Under the pieces are notes generated by a model. That model made no database searches and was not told where the DNA came from. It saw only the letters and a list, made by a program, of their open reading frames with translations. From an uncultured Collinsella sp. (lineage in GTDB: Bacteria > Actinomycetota > Coriobacteriia > Coriobacteriales > Coriobacteriaceae), in assembly GCA_900541675.1 (NCBI GenBank), contig UQKU01000003.1, positions 1 through 64,000 of the forward strand: a stretch of 64,000 nucleotides of DNA, in the 5' to 3' direction. Numbering within the stretch: position 1 is the stretch's first letter; every line of letters begins with the position of its first letter. A program made the translations under genes and the position numbers. This document shows, in pieces, positions 8,562 through 16,124 of this stretch.

Positions 8562-9221
8562 GTGAACGAAGAACCTCAAGTCCTCTACTGCGACGCCTGG
8601 CTCATGGCCATCGACAAGCCCGCCGGCATGATTGTCCACGGCGACGGCACCGGCGAGCGCACGCTTACCGACTACGCCAGCGACCTGCTGCTGGCGATGG
8701 GCGACGGCTTTGCCGCGACTGACATGCAGCCGCTCAACCGCCTGGATCGCGACACCACCGGCGTGGTGCTGTTCTCGCTCGACAAACAGACGCAGCCCGC
8801 CTTTGACCAGATGGTCATCGACCACGCTTTCGAAAAGCACTACCTGGCGCTCGCCGAGGGCAAGATCGACTGGAACGAGAAGCTCATCGACAAGCCCATC
8901 GCGCGCGACCGCCACGATAGCCGCAAGATGCGCGTCGGCGCCAGCGGAAAGCCGTCTCAGACGCGCGTGAAGGTGCTCAAGCGCCTTAAGAGCCGCCGAG
9001 GTCTGCCCACGCGCTCGCATATCGATGTCGAGCTGCTCACCGGTCGCAAGCATCAGATCCGCGTGCACCTGGCAAGCGAGCGCCATCCCCTGGTTGGCGA
9101 CGAGCTCTACGGCACGCCGCGTCCCTGCGGCCTGATGCTCCACGCCCACAGCGTGTCCTTTACGCATCCCGTAACCGGCGAGCACATCCACATCGAAGCC
9201 CCTTGCCCCTGGGAGCCCTAA
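8562..9221 (+). CDS. RluA-family pseudouridine synthase
   Basis: A 219-residue pseudouridine synthase of the RluA/RsuA superfamily without an S4 domain. The catalytic motif LNRLDRDTTGVVLF (catalytic Asp in RLDRDT) is near residue 60. FEKHYLAL and the C-terminal TGRKHQIRVHLAS plus GDELYG are also diagnostic. It isomerises specific uridines in rRNA or tRNA; the exact target cannot be read from sequence. It starts at a GTG 15 bases after the U32 gene stop with a GAAAGG site, so the two are probably one transcript. Confidence 0.92.
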   Translation: MNEEPQVLYCDAWLMAIDKPAGMIVHGDGTGERTLTDYASDLLLAMGDGFAATDMQPLNRLDRDTTGVVLFSLDKQTQPAFDQMVIDHAFEKHYLALAEGKIDWNEKLIDKPIARDRHDSRKMRVGASGKPSQTRVKVLKRLKSRRGLPTRSHIDVELLTGRKHQIRVHLASERHPLVGDELYGTPRPCGLMLHAHSVSFTHPVTGEHIHIEAPCPWEP

Positions 9222-9289
9222 ACCACCACAATGGGAACAGGCACCTTTATGATGGTTTTGCCTCGATGGCTCAGCCGCGGTCCCAAAAC

Positions 9290-9507
9290 GTCTCGATCTG
9301 TAACAGTTAGAACCCATTTTCCGGTCTATCTGTTACAGATCGAGACATTCGAATCCCCTCAAGGGAATAATCTCAATCTGTAACAGTAACTCGGCAAAAT
9401 CAGTCCCAGATGTTACAGATTGAGACAAAGGGACGGCGCGGTTCGTAAGTATCTCGATCTGTAACATCTAGCCTGCTTTTAACGGTCTGGTTGTTACAGA
9501 TTTAGAT
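9290..9507. repeat. Tandem array of three TGTTACAGAT hairpins
   Basis: Three hairpins repeat with an 80-81 nt period: 9290-9346 (17-bp perfect stem), 9371-9425 (15-bp perfect stem) and 9451-9507 (15 bp, two imperfect pairs). Each arm contains ATCTGTAACA or its complement TGTTACAGAT, so the box occurs six times in alternating orientation. Hairpin 2 has a compensated change relative to hairpin 1 (C-G to A-T inside TCTCRATCTG), so pairing is maintained. The loops are unrelated. Confidence 0.85.
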
Positions 9508-9522
9508 AAACCGGTAGACAAC

Positions 9523-9559
9523 AAAAGCGGCAGCGCCCGGGATGGTCGTTGCCGCTTTT
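9523..9559. terminator. Terminator hairpin, likely bidirectional
   Basis: AAAAGCGGCA pairs with TGCCGCTTTT around an internal GC-rich loop, with A/T runs on both sides. It sits between the plus-strand synthase and the minus-strand DeoR gene and can end both. Confidence 0.8.
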
Positions 9560-9624
9560 CCATTGACCCACCACAAAGGTGCCTGTCCCCTTTGTGGTGG
9601 TTTTGGCCTTACTTCGCCCCGTTG

Positions 9625-10371
9625 CTAAACCGTGATGACGTTTTCCATCGTCTGGTACTTGGCGGGCACCTCGCCCGCGGAGATAACCGTTGCGTCACGG
9701 AAGTCCGCGAATTTTACGGGAGCCACCATGCCAAACTTACTGGCGTCCGAGATTACGAAGCGTTTGGCTGTATGGCGCATCGAGATACGCTTGACCTGCG
9801 CTTCCTCGATATCGGGCGTCGTAAAGCCCTGCTCGGCGGCAATGCCGTTAGAACCCCAAAAGCCGCAGTTAAAGTTGTAGCGGTCTAGGGTTGCCAGAGC
9901 ATCGGGGCCAACGAGCGCCTCGGTCTCGGGTTTGAGCTCGCCGCCCAGCACCATGGTACGCATGCCGCGCAAAGCAAGGCGTTGAGCATGGAGCACGGAA
10001 TCGGTCACATAGGTGACATCTTCAAGGTGTGGAAGATGCTCGATGAGCCTGAGCGTCGTCGAACCCGAGTCGATGTATACAAAGCTCTCGGGCTCCACAA
10101 GTGCCGCGGCACGAGCACAGATGCGCTCCTTGTCATCGTTATGGAGATCACTGCGCTCGCTGATCGTCAAGTCGCGCGTCACGTGCGCGCGCTCCAGACT
10201 CGTCGCGCCTCCGTGCACCTTGGCGATACGGTGTGCGCGGTCGAGCGTCTGCAGGTCGCGCCGAATGGTGGACGGTGTCACGCCCAGGGCTTCAGCAAGC
10301 TCCGGCACGGTAACCGAGCCAGCCTGCTGCACCATCGACACGATCGCGTTGAGCCTATCTTCCGCAAGCAT
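9625..10371 (-). CDS. DeoR family transcriptional regulator
   Basis: A 248-residue DeoR-type regulator. The N-terminal helix-turn-helix covers about residues 5-57 (VTVPELAEALGVTPSTIRRDLQTL, the DeoR signature). The C-terminal sensor domain has the sugar-phosphate binding pattern YIDSGSTTLRLIEHL near residue 97 and GSNGIAAEQGFTTPD. DeoR proteins respond to phosphorylated sugars. Its ribosome site GAGGAG overlaps the end of the upstream oxidoreductase gene (3-nt gap), so the two are co-transcribed and it probably regulates that operon. Confidence 0.93.
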   Translation of the reverse strand: MLAEDRLNAIVSMVQQAGSVTVPELAEALGVTPSTIRRDLQTLDRAHRIAKVHGGATSLERAHVTRDLTISERSDLHNDDKERICARAAALVEPESFVYIDSGSTTLRLIEHLPHLEDVTYVTDSVLHAQRLALRGMRTMVLGGELKPETEALVGPDALATLDRYNFNCGFWGSNGIAAEQGFTTPDIEEAQVKRISMRHTAKRFVISDASKFGMVAPVKFADFRDATVISAGEVPAKYQTMENVITV

Positions 10372-10374
10372 CGC

Positions 10375-11454
10375 TTACTCCTCCTCGGGGTACACGACTC
10401 CCCAGTCGGCGCGAAGCTTGGTCATAAGCTCCATAACATCAGAAGCATAATCCAGCAGCTCGCGCTTCGAATCATCGCCGGCAATGGCCTTCTCCAGGTC
10501 GGCCATCTCGTAGCACAGTGCGTAGGCTTCGGTGCCAGCGTGGACCTCCTCACGGTGACCGTCCGCAGTCCACACGATGGTCGCATGGTCGGCGCGCGGA
10601 TACTCGTTGACCTCGATATAGCACTTATCGAAACTGATGACCGAGCGCTTGGGCTGTTTGGAGTGGAGCGTAAGGCTCACGACGCCCAGCTGCTGCTCGG
10701 CGTTACGGCAGACAATGCCGCCCGCAACGTCAACACCGGTCTCACAGGTGTTGCCCAGCGAGACAACCTCAGCGGGTTGGCTGGCCATAAACAGGCGCAT
10801 GACGGAGAGCGCATACACGCCAATGTCGAGCATGGCGCCGCCGGCAAGGCTACGGTTATAGAAGCGGTTGGTCAGGTCGCCGTACTCCTTATAGCTGCCA
10901 AAGTTGAGCTGGGCGAGGTTCATGTGGCCAAACTCGCCGGCATCCATGCGACGACGCAGCTCCTGATACAAGGGCATGTGGAGCACCGTAGTGGCGTCCA
11001 TAAGGACCACGTTGTGCTCGTCGGCAATGGCACGCGCCTCGTCGAGCTCGGCGGAGTTGAGGGTAATGGCCTTCTCGCAAAGCACGTGCTTGCCAGCTGA
11101 CAGAGCGGCGCGCAGGTAGGTGATATGCGTGTTGTGCGGCGTGGTGATATAGACTGCGTCGATGTTCGGATCGGCGTAGAGGTCCTCGACCGTCTCGTAC
11201 ACCTTCTCGACGCCATACTGCTCGGCAAAAGCCTGGGCTTTGGAAAGCGTACGGCTGGCGACACCCGCGAGCTTGCGGCCGGCCAGCGCGAGGGACTGGG
11301 CCATTTGGTTGGCGATAACACCGCACCCGATCACTGCCCAGCGAAGCTCGGGAGCCGTAAAGATGTCGTTTGGGAACGGCTGATTCTGGACCGAGGCAAA
11401 CGCCGCCTTTGCGGCTGCCTCGGCTTCGAGCGGAGCCTGTTTGGAATCTGCCAT
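10375..11454 (-). CDS. Gfo/Idh/MocA family oxidoreductase
   Basis: A 359-residue NAD(P)-dependent oxidoreductase. The Rossmann motif WAVIGCGVIANQMAQSL is near residue 39, preceded by an unusually long N-terminal tail (about 35 residues, Ala/Glu-rich). The family motif CEKAITLNSAEL holds the catalytic Lys of the EKP-type motif, with Ala replacing the usual Pro. The C-terminal domain carries GGAMLDIGVYAL. Members oxidise sugars, inositols or related polyols; the substrate is unknown. Pairing with a DeoR regulator fits sugar metabolism. The start has an AGGAGG site. Confidence 0.9.
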   Translation of the reverse strand: MADSKQAPLEAEAAAKAAFASVQNQPFPNDIFTAPELRWAVIGCGVIANQMAQSLALAGRKLAGVASRTLSKAQAFAEQYGVEKVYETVEDLYADPNIDAVYITTPHNTHITYLRAALSAGKHVLCEKAITLNSAELDEARAIADEHNVVLMDATTVLHMPLYQELRRRMDAGEFGHMNLAQLNFGSYKEYGDLTNRFYNRSLAGGAMLDIGVYALSVMRLFMASQPAEVVSLGNTCETGVDVAGGIVCRNAEQQLGVVSLTLHSKQPKRSVISFDKCYIEVNEYPRADHATIVWTADGHREEVHAGTEAYALCYEMADLEKAIAGDDSKRELLDYASDVMELMTKLRADWGVVYPEEE

Positions 11455-11857
11455 GATGTGCCTCCTGAGTCATCGGAAGTCCTTCATTTCTAACAACCCT
11501 ATAGTCGCACAATTGCGCGCGTATCTGCTCGTGTTTGCGTATTTATTTGCTTATCGGTCAGTATTTAGCCATAGTTGGCAGATGTTTGCGCGGCTATGCG
11601 CATTATCGCGCAAGGCTATGCGCGTAAATGCGCATGCGACGATCCTTGTGAAACATAAAGGGACGGAACACCAAAGCCCTAAAAGACAGACCCAGCTGTA
11701 TTACTTCACCCCTCTGGGGGCATCAGACATCAAAGGATCGTCCCAAACTGCCGGCACATAGAGACTGTCCCCCATCGACTGGTCATTTAAGTCTGTCCCC
11801 AATAACAACCAAACAACGGCCACTCATTTAAGTCTGTCCCCAATGAGTAGGGATAGA
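11455..11857. repeat. Gene-free region with GTCCC-box repeats and promoter
   Basis: This ~400-bp gap has no gene. The part near 11455-11640 is AT-rich and should hold the oxidoreductase promoter. From 11650 to 11845 there are scattered GGGAC/GTCCC boxes, including a 21-nt direct repeat beginning TCATTTAAGTCTGTCCCC at 11783-11803 and 11824-11844. The second copy lies inside a small hairpin (ACTCAT with ATGAGT). These look like decayed copies of a dispersed intergenic repeat. Confidence 0.6.
11588..11636. promoter_or_regulatory. Candidate operator upstream of the oxidoreductase-deoR operon
   Basis: GGCTATGCGC occurs at 11592-11601 and again at 11614-11623, 22 bp apart (two helical turns), within a cluster of GCGC boxes about 140 bp upstream of the oxidoreductase start. 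Such spacing suits a dimeric or tetrameric DeoR regulator, but the assignment is inference. Confidence 0.4.
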
Positions 11858-11890
11858 AAAAGGCCCGGGTGCCGTGGCATCCGGGCCTTT
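11858..11890 (-). terminator. Terminator after rplX
   Basis: AAAGGCCCGG pairs with CCGGGCCTTT around a 12-nt loop and a T-run follows on the minus strand. It lies 28 nt past the rplX stop and ends the ribosomal-protein transcript there, before any rplE. Confidence 0.92.
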
Positions 11891-11917
11891 ACTGGCAACT
11901 TAAATGTTGCGAGCAGC

Positions 11918-12223
11918 TTAGAACTTGTTGCCGCACTTCTTGCAGACGCGCAGCTTGTTCTTGCCGTCCTTCTCGTGACCGACGCGGGTAACCTTACCGC
12001 ACTCGGGGCAAACGAGATTGACGTTGGAGGCGTCGATAGGAGCCTCCTGCGAAACGATGCCGCCCTGCTGGTTGGCAGCGTTGGGCTTGACGGCCTTCTT
12101 GACGACCGAAACGCCCTCGACAACGACCTTGTTCTCGGCGGGGAGAGCACGCAGGACAACGCCCTGCTTGCCGCGATCCTTACCAGAGAGAACCTGGACC
12201 TTATCGCCCTTCTTGATATACAT
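11918..12223 (-). CDS. rplX: 50S ribosomal protein L24
   Basis: A 101-residue L24, an assembly-initiating 50S protein. The KOW motif (IKKGDKVQVLSGKDRGKQGVVLRA) is at the N-terminus. The C-terminal half has CPECGKVTRVGHEKDGKNKLRVCKKCG, two CxxC pairs typical of the zinc-binding form. It is the last gene of the S10-type cluster, 13 nt after rplN, and is followed directly by a strong terminator; rplE, which normally follows, is missing here. Confidence 0.98.
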   Translation of the reverse strand: MYIKKGDKVQVLSGKDRGKQGVVLRALPAENKVVVEGVSVVKKAVKPNAANQQGGIVSQEAPIDASNVNLVCPECGKVTRVGHEKDGKNKLRVCKKCGNKF

Positions 12224-12236
12224 ATATCTCCCCTAA

Positions 12237-12605
12237 CTACAGGGTCTCGGGAGCGAGCGAGACGATCTTCATGTACTTCTTGTCACGAAGCTCGCGAGCG
12301 ACGGGCCCGAAGATACGGGTGCCGACGGGCGAACCATCGTTGTTGATGACAACGCAGGCGTTCTCATCAAAGCGAATGTAGGAGCCATCCTTGCGGCGGA
12401 TCTCCTTAACGGTGCGAACGACGACGCAACGGACAACGTCCTTCTTCTTGACGTTGGCGCCAGGGGTAGCCTCCTGGACAGCACCGATGAACACATCGCC
12501 GATGCCTGCATAACGACGCTTGGAACCGCCAAGCACCTTGATGCAGCGAATCTTGCGAGCGCCGGAGTTGTCGGCGACGTTCAGCATGGTTTGCATCTGA
12601 ATCAT
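12237..12605 (-). CDS. rplN: 50S ribosomal protein L14
   Basis: A 122-residue L14 of standard length, starting MIQMQTMLNVADNSGARKIRCIKVLGG and containing GDVFIGAVQEATP and the C-terminal RELRDKKYMKIVSLAPE. L14 lies at the subunit interface. A 118-nt structured spacer separates it from rpsQ upstream, unusually long for this cluster. GGAGG precedes the ATG. Confidence 0.98.
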   Translation of the reverse strand: MIQMQTMLNVADNSGARKIRCIKVLGGSKRRYAGIGDVFIGAVQEATPGANVKKKDVVRCVVVRTVKEIRRKDGSYIRFDENACVVINNDGSPVGTRIFGPVARELRDKKYMKIVSLAPETL

Positions 12606-12630
12606 GGTAGATGTTCCTCCGAACTAAGAA

Positions 12631-12696
12631 CCGAAGAGAGGTGCGCAGCCTTTATACGGCCAGTGGTATGCAAGCCAGGCATACGCACATCTTCGG
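12631..12696 (-). ncRNA. Structured spacer between rpsQ and rplN
   Basis: Read on the minus strand, CCGAAGA and then GTGCG pair with CGCAC and TCTTCGG (bulge of T against CTC), enclosing a TATGC/GCATA hairpin and a short GCC/GGC stem. This is a three-way-junction-like fold immediately before the rplN ribosome site. It could be an autoregulatory protein-binding site or a processing site. No named family is recognised. Confidence 0.5.
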
Positions 12697-12723
12697 AAAC
12701 GTACAAGTCGTAAGAGCGACTGC

Positions 12724-12984
12724 TTATTTAGCGCGCTCGACGACCTCGATGAGGCGCCAACGCTTCATCTTGGACATAGGACGGGTCTCCATAACGCGGA
12801 CGGTATCGCCCACGCCAGCCGTGCACTCCTCGTCGTGAGCGTGCAGCTTCTTGGAGCTGGTCATCATCTTGCCGTACTTGGGGTGACGCTTGCGCTCGGT
12901 GATGGTGACAACAATGGTCTTGGCACCGGAGACGGAGGTAACGACACCCGTACGGACCTTACGCGAGTTACGCGAATCAGTCAT
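12724..12984 (-). CDS. rpsQ: 30S ribosomal protein S17
   Basis: An 86-residue S17, an early-binding 16S rRNA protein. RKVRTGVVTSVSGAKTIVV and the conserved KYGKMMTSSKKLHAHDE followed by GDTVRVMETRPMSKMKRWRL are diagnostic. It lies 16 nt after rpmC in the operon. Confidence 0.98.
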   Translation of the reverse strand: MTDSRNSRKVRTGVVTSVSGAKTIVVTITERKRHPKYGKMMTSSKKLHAHDEECTAGVGDTVRVMETRPMSKMKRWRLIEVVERAK

Positions 12985-13000
12985 GTTCTCTCCTTAGGTC

Positions 13001-13216
13001 CTACTCGGCGACAGCGGACTTCTCCGCTGCGATCTCGCGGGCGCGCTGCTCCGTGAGGACGCGAGCGATGTCCTTCTTCACGGTGTTGACGCGAGCGGTG
13101 TTGTCCAGCTGGCTGGTGGCCATCTGGAAACGAAGGTTAAAGAGCTCGGCGCGCATTTCCTTCAGCTTCTCAACGAGCTGAGCGTCCGAGAGCTCACGAA
13201 TCTCTGCGGGCTTCAT
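13001..13216 (-). CDS. rpmC: 50S ribosomal protein L29
   Basis: A 71-residue L29 located near the polypeptide exit. KPAEIRELSDAQLVEKLKE and ELFNLRFQMATSQLDN are the family core. Its ATG overlaps the rplP stop by one base (TAATG), indicating translational coupling. Confidence 0.97.
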   Translation of the reverse strand: MKPAEIRELSDAQLVEKLKEMRAELFNLRFQMATSQLDNTARVNTVKKDIARVLTEQRAREIAAEKSAVAE

Positions 13217-13719
13217 TAGTTCTCCTCCTTGGCGGCGGCGGCGTCCTCAGCAGCCCACTTGGCCTCGAGAGCGGCCTCCTCAGCCATCTCCTTCTCGATG
13301 CGCTGCTCAGCGTTCTTGGCAGCAACAATCTTGGTCTTGATGGGGAGCTTGTGCTGCGCAAGACGCAGAGCCTCGCGAGCGACCTCCTCGGGAACACCCT
13401 TGACCTCGAACATGATGCGGCCGGGCTTGACGACGGCCACCCACTCCTCGGGGTTACCCTTACCAGAACCCATGCGAGTCTCGGCAGGCTTCTTGGTGAT
13501 GGGCTTATCGGGGAAGATCGTGATGTAGACACGACCGCCACGCTTCATGTAGCGGGTCATGGCAATACGAGCGGCCTCGATCTGACGGTTGGTGATCCAA
13601 TGGGCCTCGAGAGCCTGGATACCAAACTCGCCGAAATGCAGCTCGGTATTACCCTTGGCCTGGCCCTTCATGGAGCCACGCTGCACCTTGCGGTGAAGAA
13701 TACGCTTAGGGGCAAGCAC
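13216..13719 (-). CDS. rplP: 50S ribosomal protein L16 with C-terminal extension
   Basis: A 167-residue L16, which contacts the A-site tRNA elbow and 5S rRNA region. The core MLAPKRILHRKVQRGSMKG, RGGRVYITIFPDKP and MGSGKGNPEEWVAVVKPG is standard. Typical L16 is about 137-145 residues; this one carries about 28 further residues, mostly Ala/Glu/Lys and probably helical, after LPIKTKIVAAKNAEQ. It starts at GTG overlapping the rpsC stop (TAGTG). Confidence 0.97.
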   Translation of the reverse strand: MLAPKRILHRKVQRGSMKGQAKGNTELHFGEFGIQALEAHWITNRQIEAARIAMTRYMKRGGRVYITIFPDKPITKKPAETRMGSGKGNPEEWVAVVKPGRIMFEVKGVPEEVAREALRLAQHKLPIKTKIVAAKNAEQRIEKEMAEEAALEAKWAAEDAAAAKEEN

Positions 13720-14429
13720 TACTGACCCCTCCTCTCGGAGTTACGACGACGAGGACGGGAAGAGCCCTCGAGTGCAGGGTTGGGAACAGGCTGGCCCGGG
13801 AGCTTCTCGCCCAGGTAGATCCAGACCTTCACGCCGCAAGCGCCCATGGTGGTGCTGGCGACAGCCGTGCCGTAGTCGATCTTGGCACGGAGGGTGTGCA
13901 GAGGCACGCGACCCTCGCGGTACCACTCACGACGGCCCATCTCGGCACCGCCGAGACGACCGGAGCACTGGATACGGATGCCCTTAGCGCCGGCCTTGCG
14001 GGCAGACTGGACAGCCTTGCGCATAGCGCGACGGAAGGCAACGCGGCCCTCGAGCTGCTCGGCGATAGACTGAGCAACGAGGTTGGCGTCGAGCTCGGGG
14101 CGCTTGATCTCGACAACGTCGACGGAGAGCTGGCCCTTGGAGACGCCAGCGACCTTCTCGAGCTCGGTGCGGAGGGTATCGATCTCGGCACCCTTCTTAC
14201 CGATGACAACGCCGGGGCGAGCGGTGAGGATGATGACCTTCACCTTGTCGCCAGCGCGCTCGATCTCGACGCGGGAGACAGCTGCGCGGGAAAGACGCTT
14301 CTCGAGGTACTTGCGGATCTCGAGATCGTTACCGAGGGTCTTAGCGTAATCCTTCTCTGCGAACCAGCGGGAGCGCCAGTTCTCGGTGATGCCAAGACGG
14401 AAGCCGGTGGGGTAGACTTTCTGACCCAT
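13719..14429 (-). CDS. rpsC: 30S ribosomal protein S3
   Basis: A 236-residue S3 from the mRNA entry channel. The KH domain motif GVVIGKKGAEI is near residue 73; RIQCSGRLGGAEMGRREWYREGRVPLHTLRA marks the C-terminal domain. A basic tail (RPRRRNSERRGQ) ends the protein. It is translationally coupled to rplP through a one-base overlap. Confidence 0.98.
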   Translation of the reverse strand: MGQKVYPTGFRLGITENWRSRWFAEKDYAKTLGNDLEIRKYLEKRLSRAAVSRVEIERAGDKVKVIILTARPGVVIGKKGAEIDTLRTELEKVAGVSKGQLSVDVVEIKRPELDANLVAQSIAEQLEGRVAFRRAMRKAVQSARKAGAKGIRIQCSGRLGGAEMGRREWYREGRVPLHTLRAKIDYGTAVASTTMGACGVKVWIYLGEKLPGQPVPNPALEGSSRPRRRNSERRGQ

Positions 14430-14435
14430 ACAGCT

Positions 14436-14807
14436 TTACGCCTCCTTTCGAGGAGCAACGACGACGGTGATGTGGGAAGTACGCTTCAGAATGCGAGAAG
14501 CGGAACCCTTGGCGCGGGGACGGATGCGCTTAAGCGTCGGACCCTCGTCAACATAGGCAGCGGCGACAACCAGGTTGTCGGCACGCAGACCGTTGTTGTT
14601 CTCGGCGTTCGCAACGGCGGAACGGAGAACCTTCTCGACATCCACGGCGACGGCGCGGTCGCAGAAGTGGAGGATGTCGAAGGCCTGAGCGACAGGCTTG
14701 CGGCGGATCAGATCGACCACCAGGCGGGCCTTGCTGGGGGAAACACGCACGTACTTAGCGACGGCGCGAACCTCGGTGGCCTCAGTTTCAATAGACTTAG
14801 TTGCCAT
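14436..14807 (-). CDS. rplV: 50S ribosomal protein L22
   Basis: A 123-residue L22 lining the exit tunnel. AKYVRVSPSKARLVVDLIR and the tip-loop region PTLKRIRPRAKGSASRILKRTSHITVVV are characteristic. It is slightly extended at the N-terminus (MATKSIETEATEVRA). It lies six bases before rpsC in the operon. Confidence 0.98.
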   Translation of the reverse strand: MATKSIETEATEVRAVAKYVRVSPSKARLVVDLIRRKPVAQAFDILHFCDRAVAVDVEKVLRSAVANAENNNGLRADNLVVAAAYVDEGPTLKRIRPRAKGSASRILKRTSHITVVVAPRKEA

Positions 14808-14821
14808 TTACGGTTAACCCC

Positions 14822-15082
14822 CTATTTGGCCTTGTGGCCACGGAACGTACGAGTCGGCGCGAACTCGCCGAGCTTGTGACCAACCATGGACTCGGTAACA
14901 TACACGGGCACATGCTTGCGGCCGTCGTGGACGGCGATGGTGTGACCAACCATCTCGGGGAAGATGGTGGACGCGCGGGACCAGGTCTTCACGACGTCCT
15001 TCTTGCCAGCCTCGTTCATCGCGGTGATACGCGAGAGAAGGCGAGTCTCCACGAACGGGCCCTTTTTGAGACTTCTGCTCAT
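14822..15082 (-). CDS. rpsS: 30S ribosomal protein S19
   Basis: An 86-residue S19 in the 30S head. MSRSLKKGPFVE, WSRASTIFPEMVGHTIAVHDG and the C-terminal LGEFAPTRTFRGH are diagnostic. It sits between rplB and rplV with short gaps. Confidence 0.98.
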   Translation of the reverse strand: MSRSLKKGPFVETRLLSRITAMNEAGKKDVVKTWSRASTIFPEMVGHTIAVHDGRKHVPVYVTESMVGHKLGEFAPTRTFRGHKAK

Positions 15083-15114
15083 AAGTGCTTTCTCCTAAAA
15101 CTCGGTATCCGAAA

Positions 15115-15945
15115 TTACTTCTTACGGCGACGAATGATGTGCTGGTTCGAGACCTTCTTCTTCTTGCGCGTACGAAGGCCCTTCGTCGGCTTACCCCAGG
15201 GGGTAACGGAGGGACGACCAGAGGTGTGGTTCTTGCCCTCGCCACCGCCGTGCGGGTGGTCGACAGGGTTCATGACGGTACCGCGGACGGTCGGGCGCAC
15301 GTTCATGTGACGCTTACGGCCGGCCTTGCCGATGACGATGTTGGAGTGATCGGCGTTGCCGACCTCACCGACGGTGGCGCGGCAGGTAACGAGGATGCGG
15401 CGCATCTCGGAGGAAGGCATACGGACGATGGCGTACTTGCCCTCCTTACCCATCAGCTGGCAGGAGTTACCGGCGGAACGGGCGATAGCAGCGCCCTTGC
15501 CCGGCTGGAACTCGACGGCGTGGATGAGCGTACCGACGGGGATGTCGGCGAGGGGCAGAGCGTTGCCCGGCTTGATGTCGGCGTCAGAACCGGACATGAT
15601 GGTCTGACCGACCTCGAGACCCTTGGGGGCCAGGATGTAGCGCTTCTCACCGTCAGCGTAGTGCAGCAGAGCGATGCGAGCGGAACGGTTCGGATCGTAC
15701 TCGATCGTGGCAACCTTGGCGGGCACGCCGTCCTTGTTGCGCTTGAAGTCGATCACGCGATAACGACGCTTCACGCCGCCGCCCTGGTGGCGGGTGGTGA
15801 TGCGGCCGTTGTTGTTACGACCGGCCTTCTTGGGCAGGGGCTCGAGAAGAGACTTCTCGGGCTTGGTGCAGGTGATCTCGGAGAAGTCGGAGATCGTCTG
15901 CCAACGCCTACCAGCGGAGGTCGGCTTAAGGTGCTTTACAGCCAT
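15115..15945 (-). CDS. rplB: 50S ribosomal protein L2
   Basis: A 276-residue L2, needed for subunit association and peptidyl-transferase assembly. MAVKHLKPTSAGRR at the start, KRRYRVIDFKRNKDGVPAKV, and the peptidyl-transferase-proximal MNPVDHPHGGGEG near residue 225 are all present. The start at 15945 has a GAAAGGG site; an upstream extension lacks family similarity. The preceding 179-nt spacer has three hairpins. Confidence 0.98.
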   Translation of the reverse strand: MAVKHLKPTSAGRRWQTISDFSEITCTKPEKSLLEPLPKKAGRNNNGRITTRHQGGGVKRRYRVIDFKRNKDGVPAKVATIEYDPNRSARIALLHYADGEKRYILAPKGLEVGQTIMSGSDADIKPGNALPLADIPVGTLIHAVEFQPGKGAAIARSAGNSCQLMGKEGKYAIVRMPSSEMRRILVTCRATVGEVGNADHSNIVIGKAGRKRHMNVRPTVRGTVMNPVDHPHGGGEGKNHTSGRPSVTPWGKPTKGLRTRKKKKVSNQHIIRRRKK

Positions 15946-15976
15946 TACAATCCCTTTCAATAGGAATCCGTTAGCC

Positions 15977-16106
15977 ATCGCAGACAGGGATTCGAGGTTC
16001 TGCCTCGGGTGCGATGACACCGGACGTATACACGGTTCCGGGCGTGTCCATTTTATACGCCCAAAACCTTGAGCTCCCGCCTCCCCTATTTGGGAGGCAT
16101 GAGCTC
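15977..16106 (-). ncRNA. Three-hairpin spacer between rplW and rplB
   Basis: On the minus strand, three hairpins occur in series: GAGCTC arms (16101-16106 with 16071-16076) enclosing GCCTCCC/GGGAGGC; GGGCGT with ACGCCC (16040-16062) around a TATAAAATGG loop; and ATCGCA/TGCGAT (15977-16015) enclosing CGAGG/CCTCG. The 179-nt spacer is far longer than its neighbours in this operon, suggesting a regulatory or processing leader for rplB. Confidence 0.5.
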
Positions 16107-16124
16107 ACTCAACAGCAGCGAGTC

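Larger units (their letters stand above)
9222..9605. repeat. Non-coding repeat island, inverted flanks around three hairpins
   Basis: The region between the pseudouridine synthase and the DeoR gene holds no gene. Its ends are related inverted sequences: GGGAACAGGCACCTTT near 9232 and, inverted, AAAGGTGCCTGTCCCC near 9575. The latter lies in a perfect 12-bp-stem hairpin (9568-9579 with 9589-9600). Between them lie three tandem hairpins (9290-9507) and a terminator. The arrangement looks like a small non-autonomous mobile or REP-like element. Confidence 0.65.

Noticed and set aside
9340..9360. TTCGAATCCC as a tRNA T-arm
   Set aside because: No acceptor or anticodon stem can be built around it; it lies between two hairpins of the tandem array.
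9290..9507. A CRISPR array
   Set aside because: Only three units, each an inverted pair with a loop rather than direct repeats with spacers, and no cas genes nearby.
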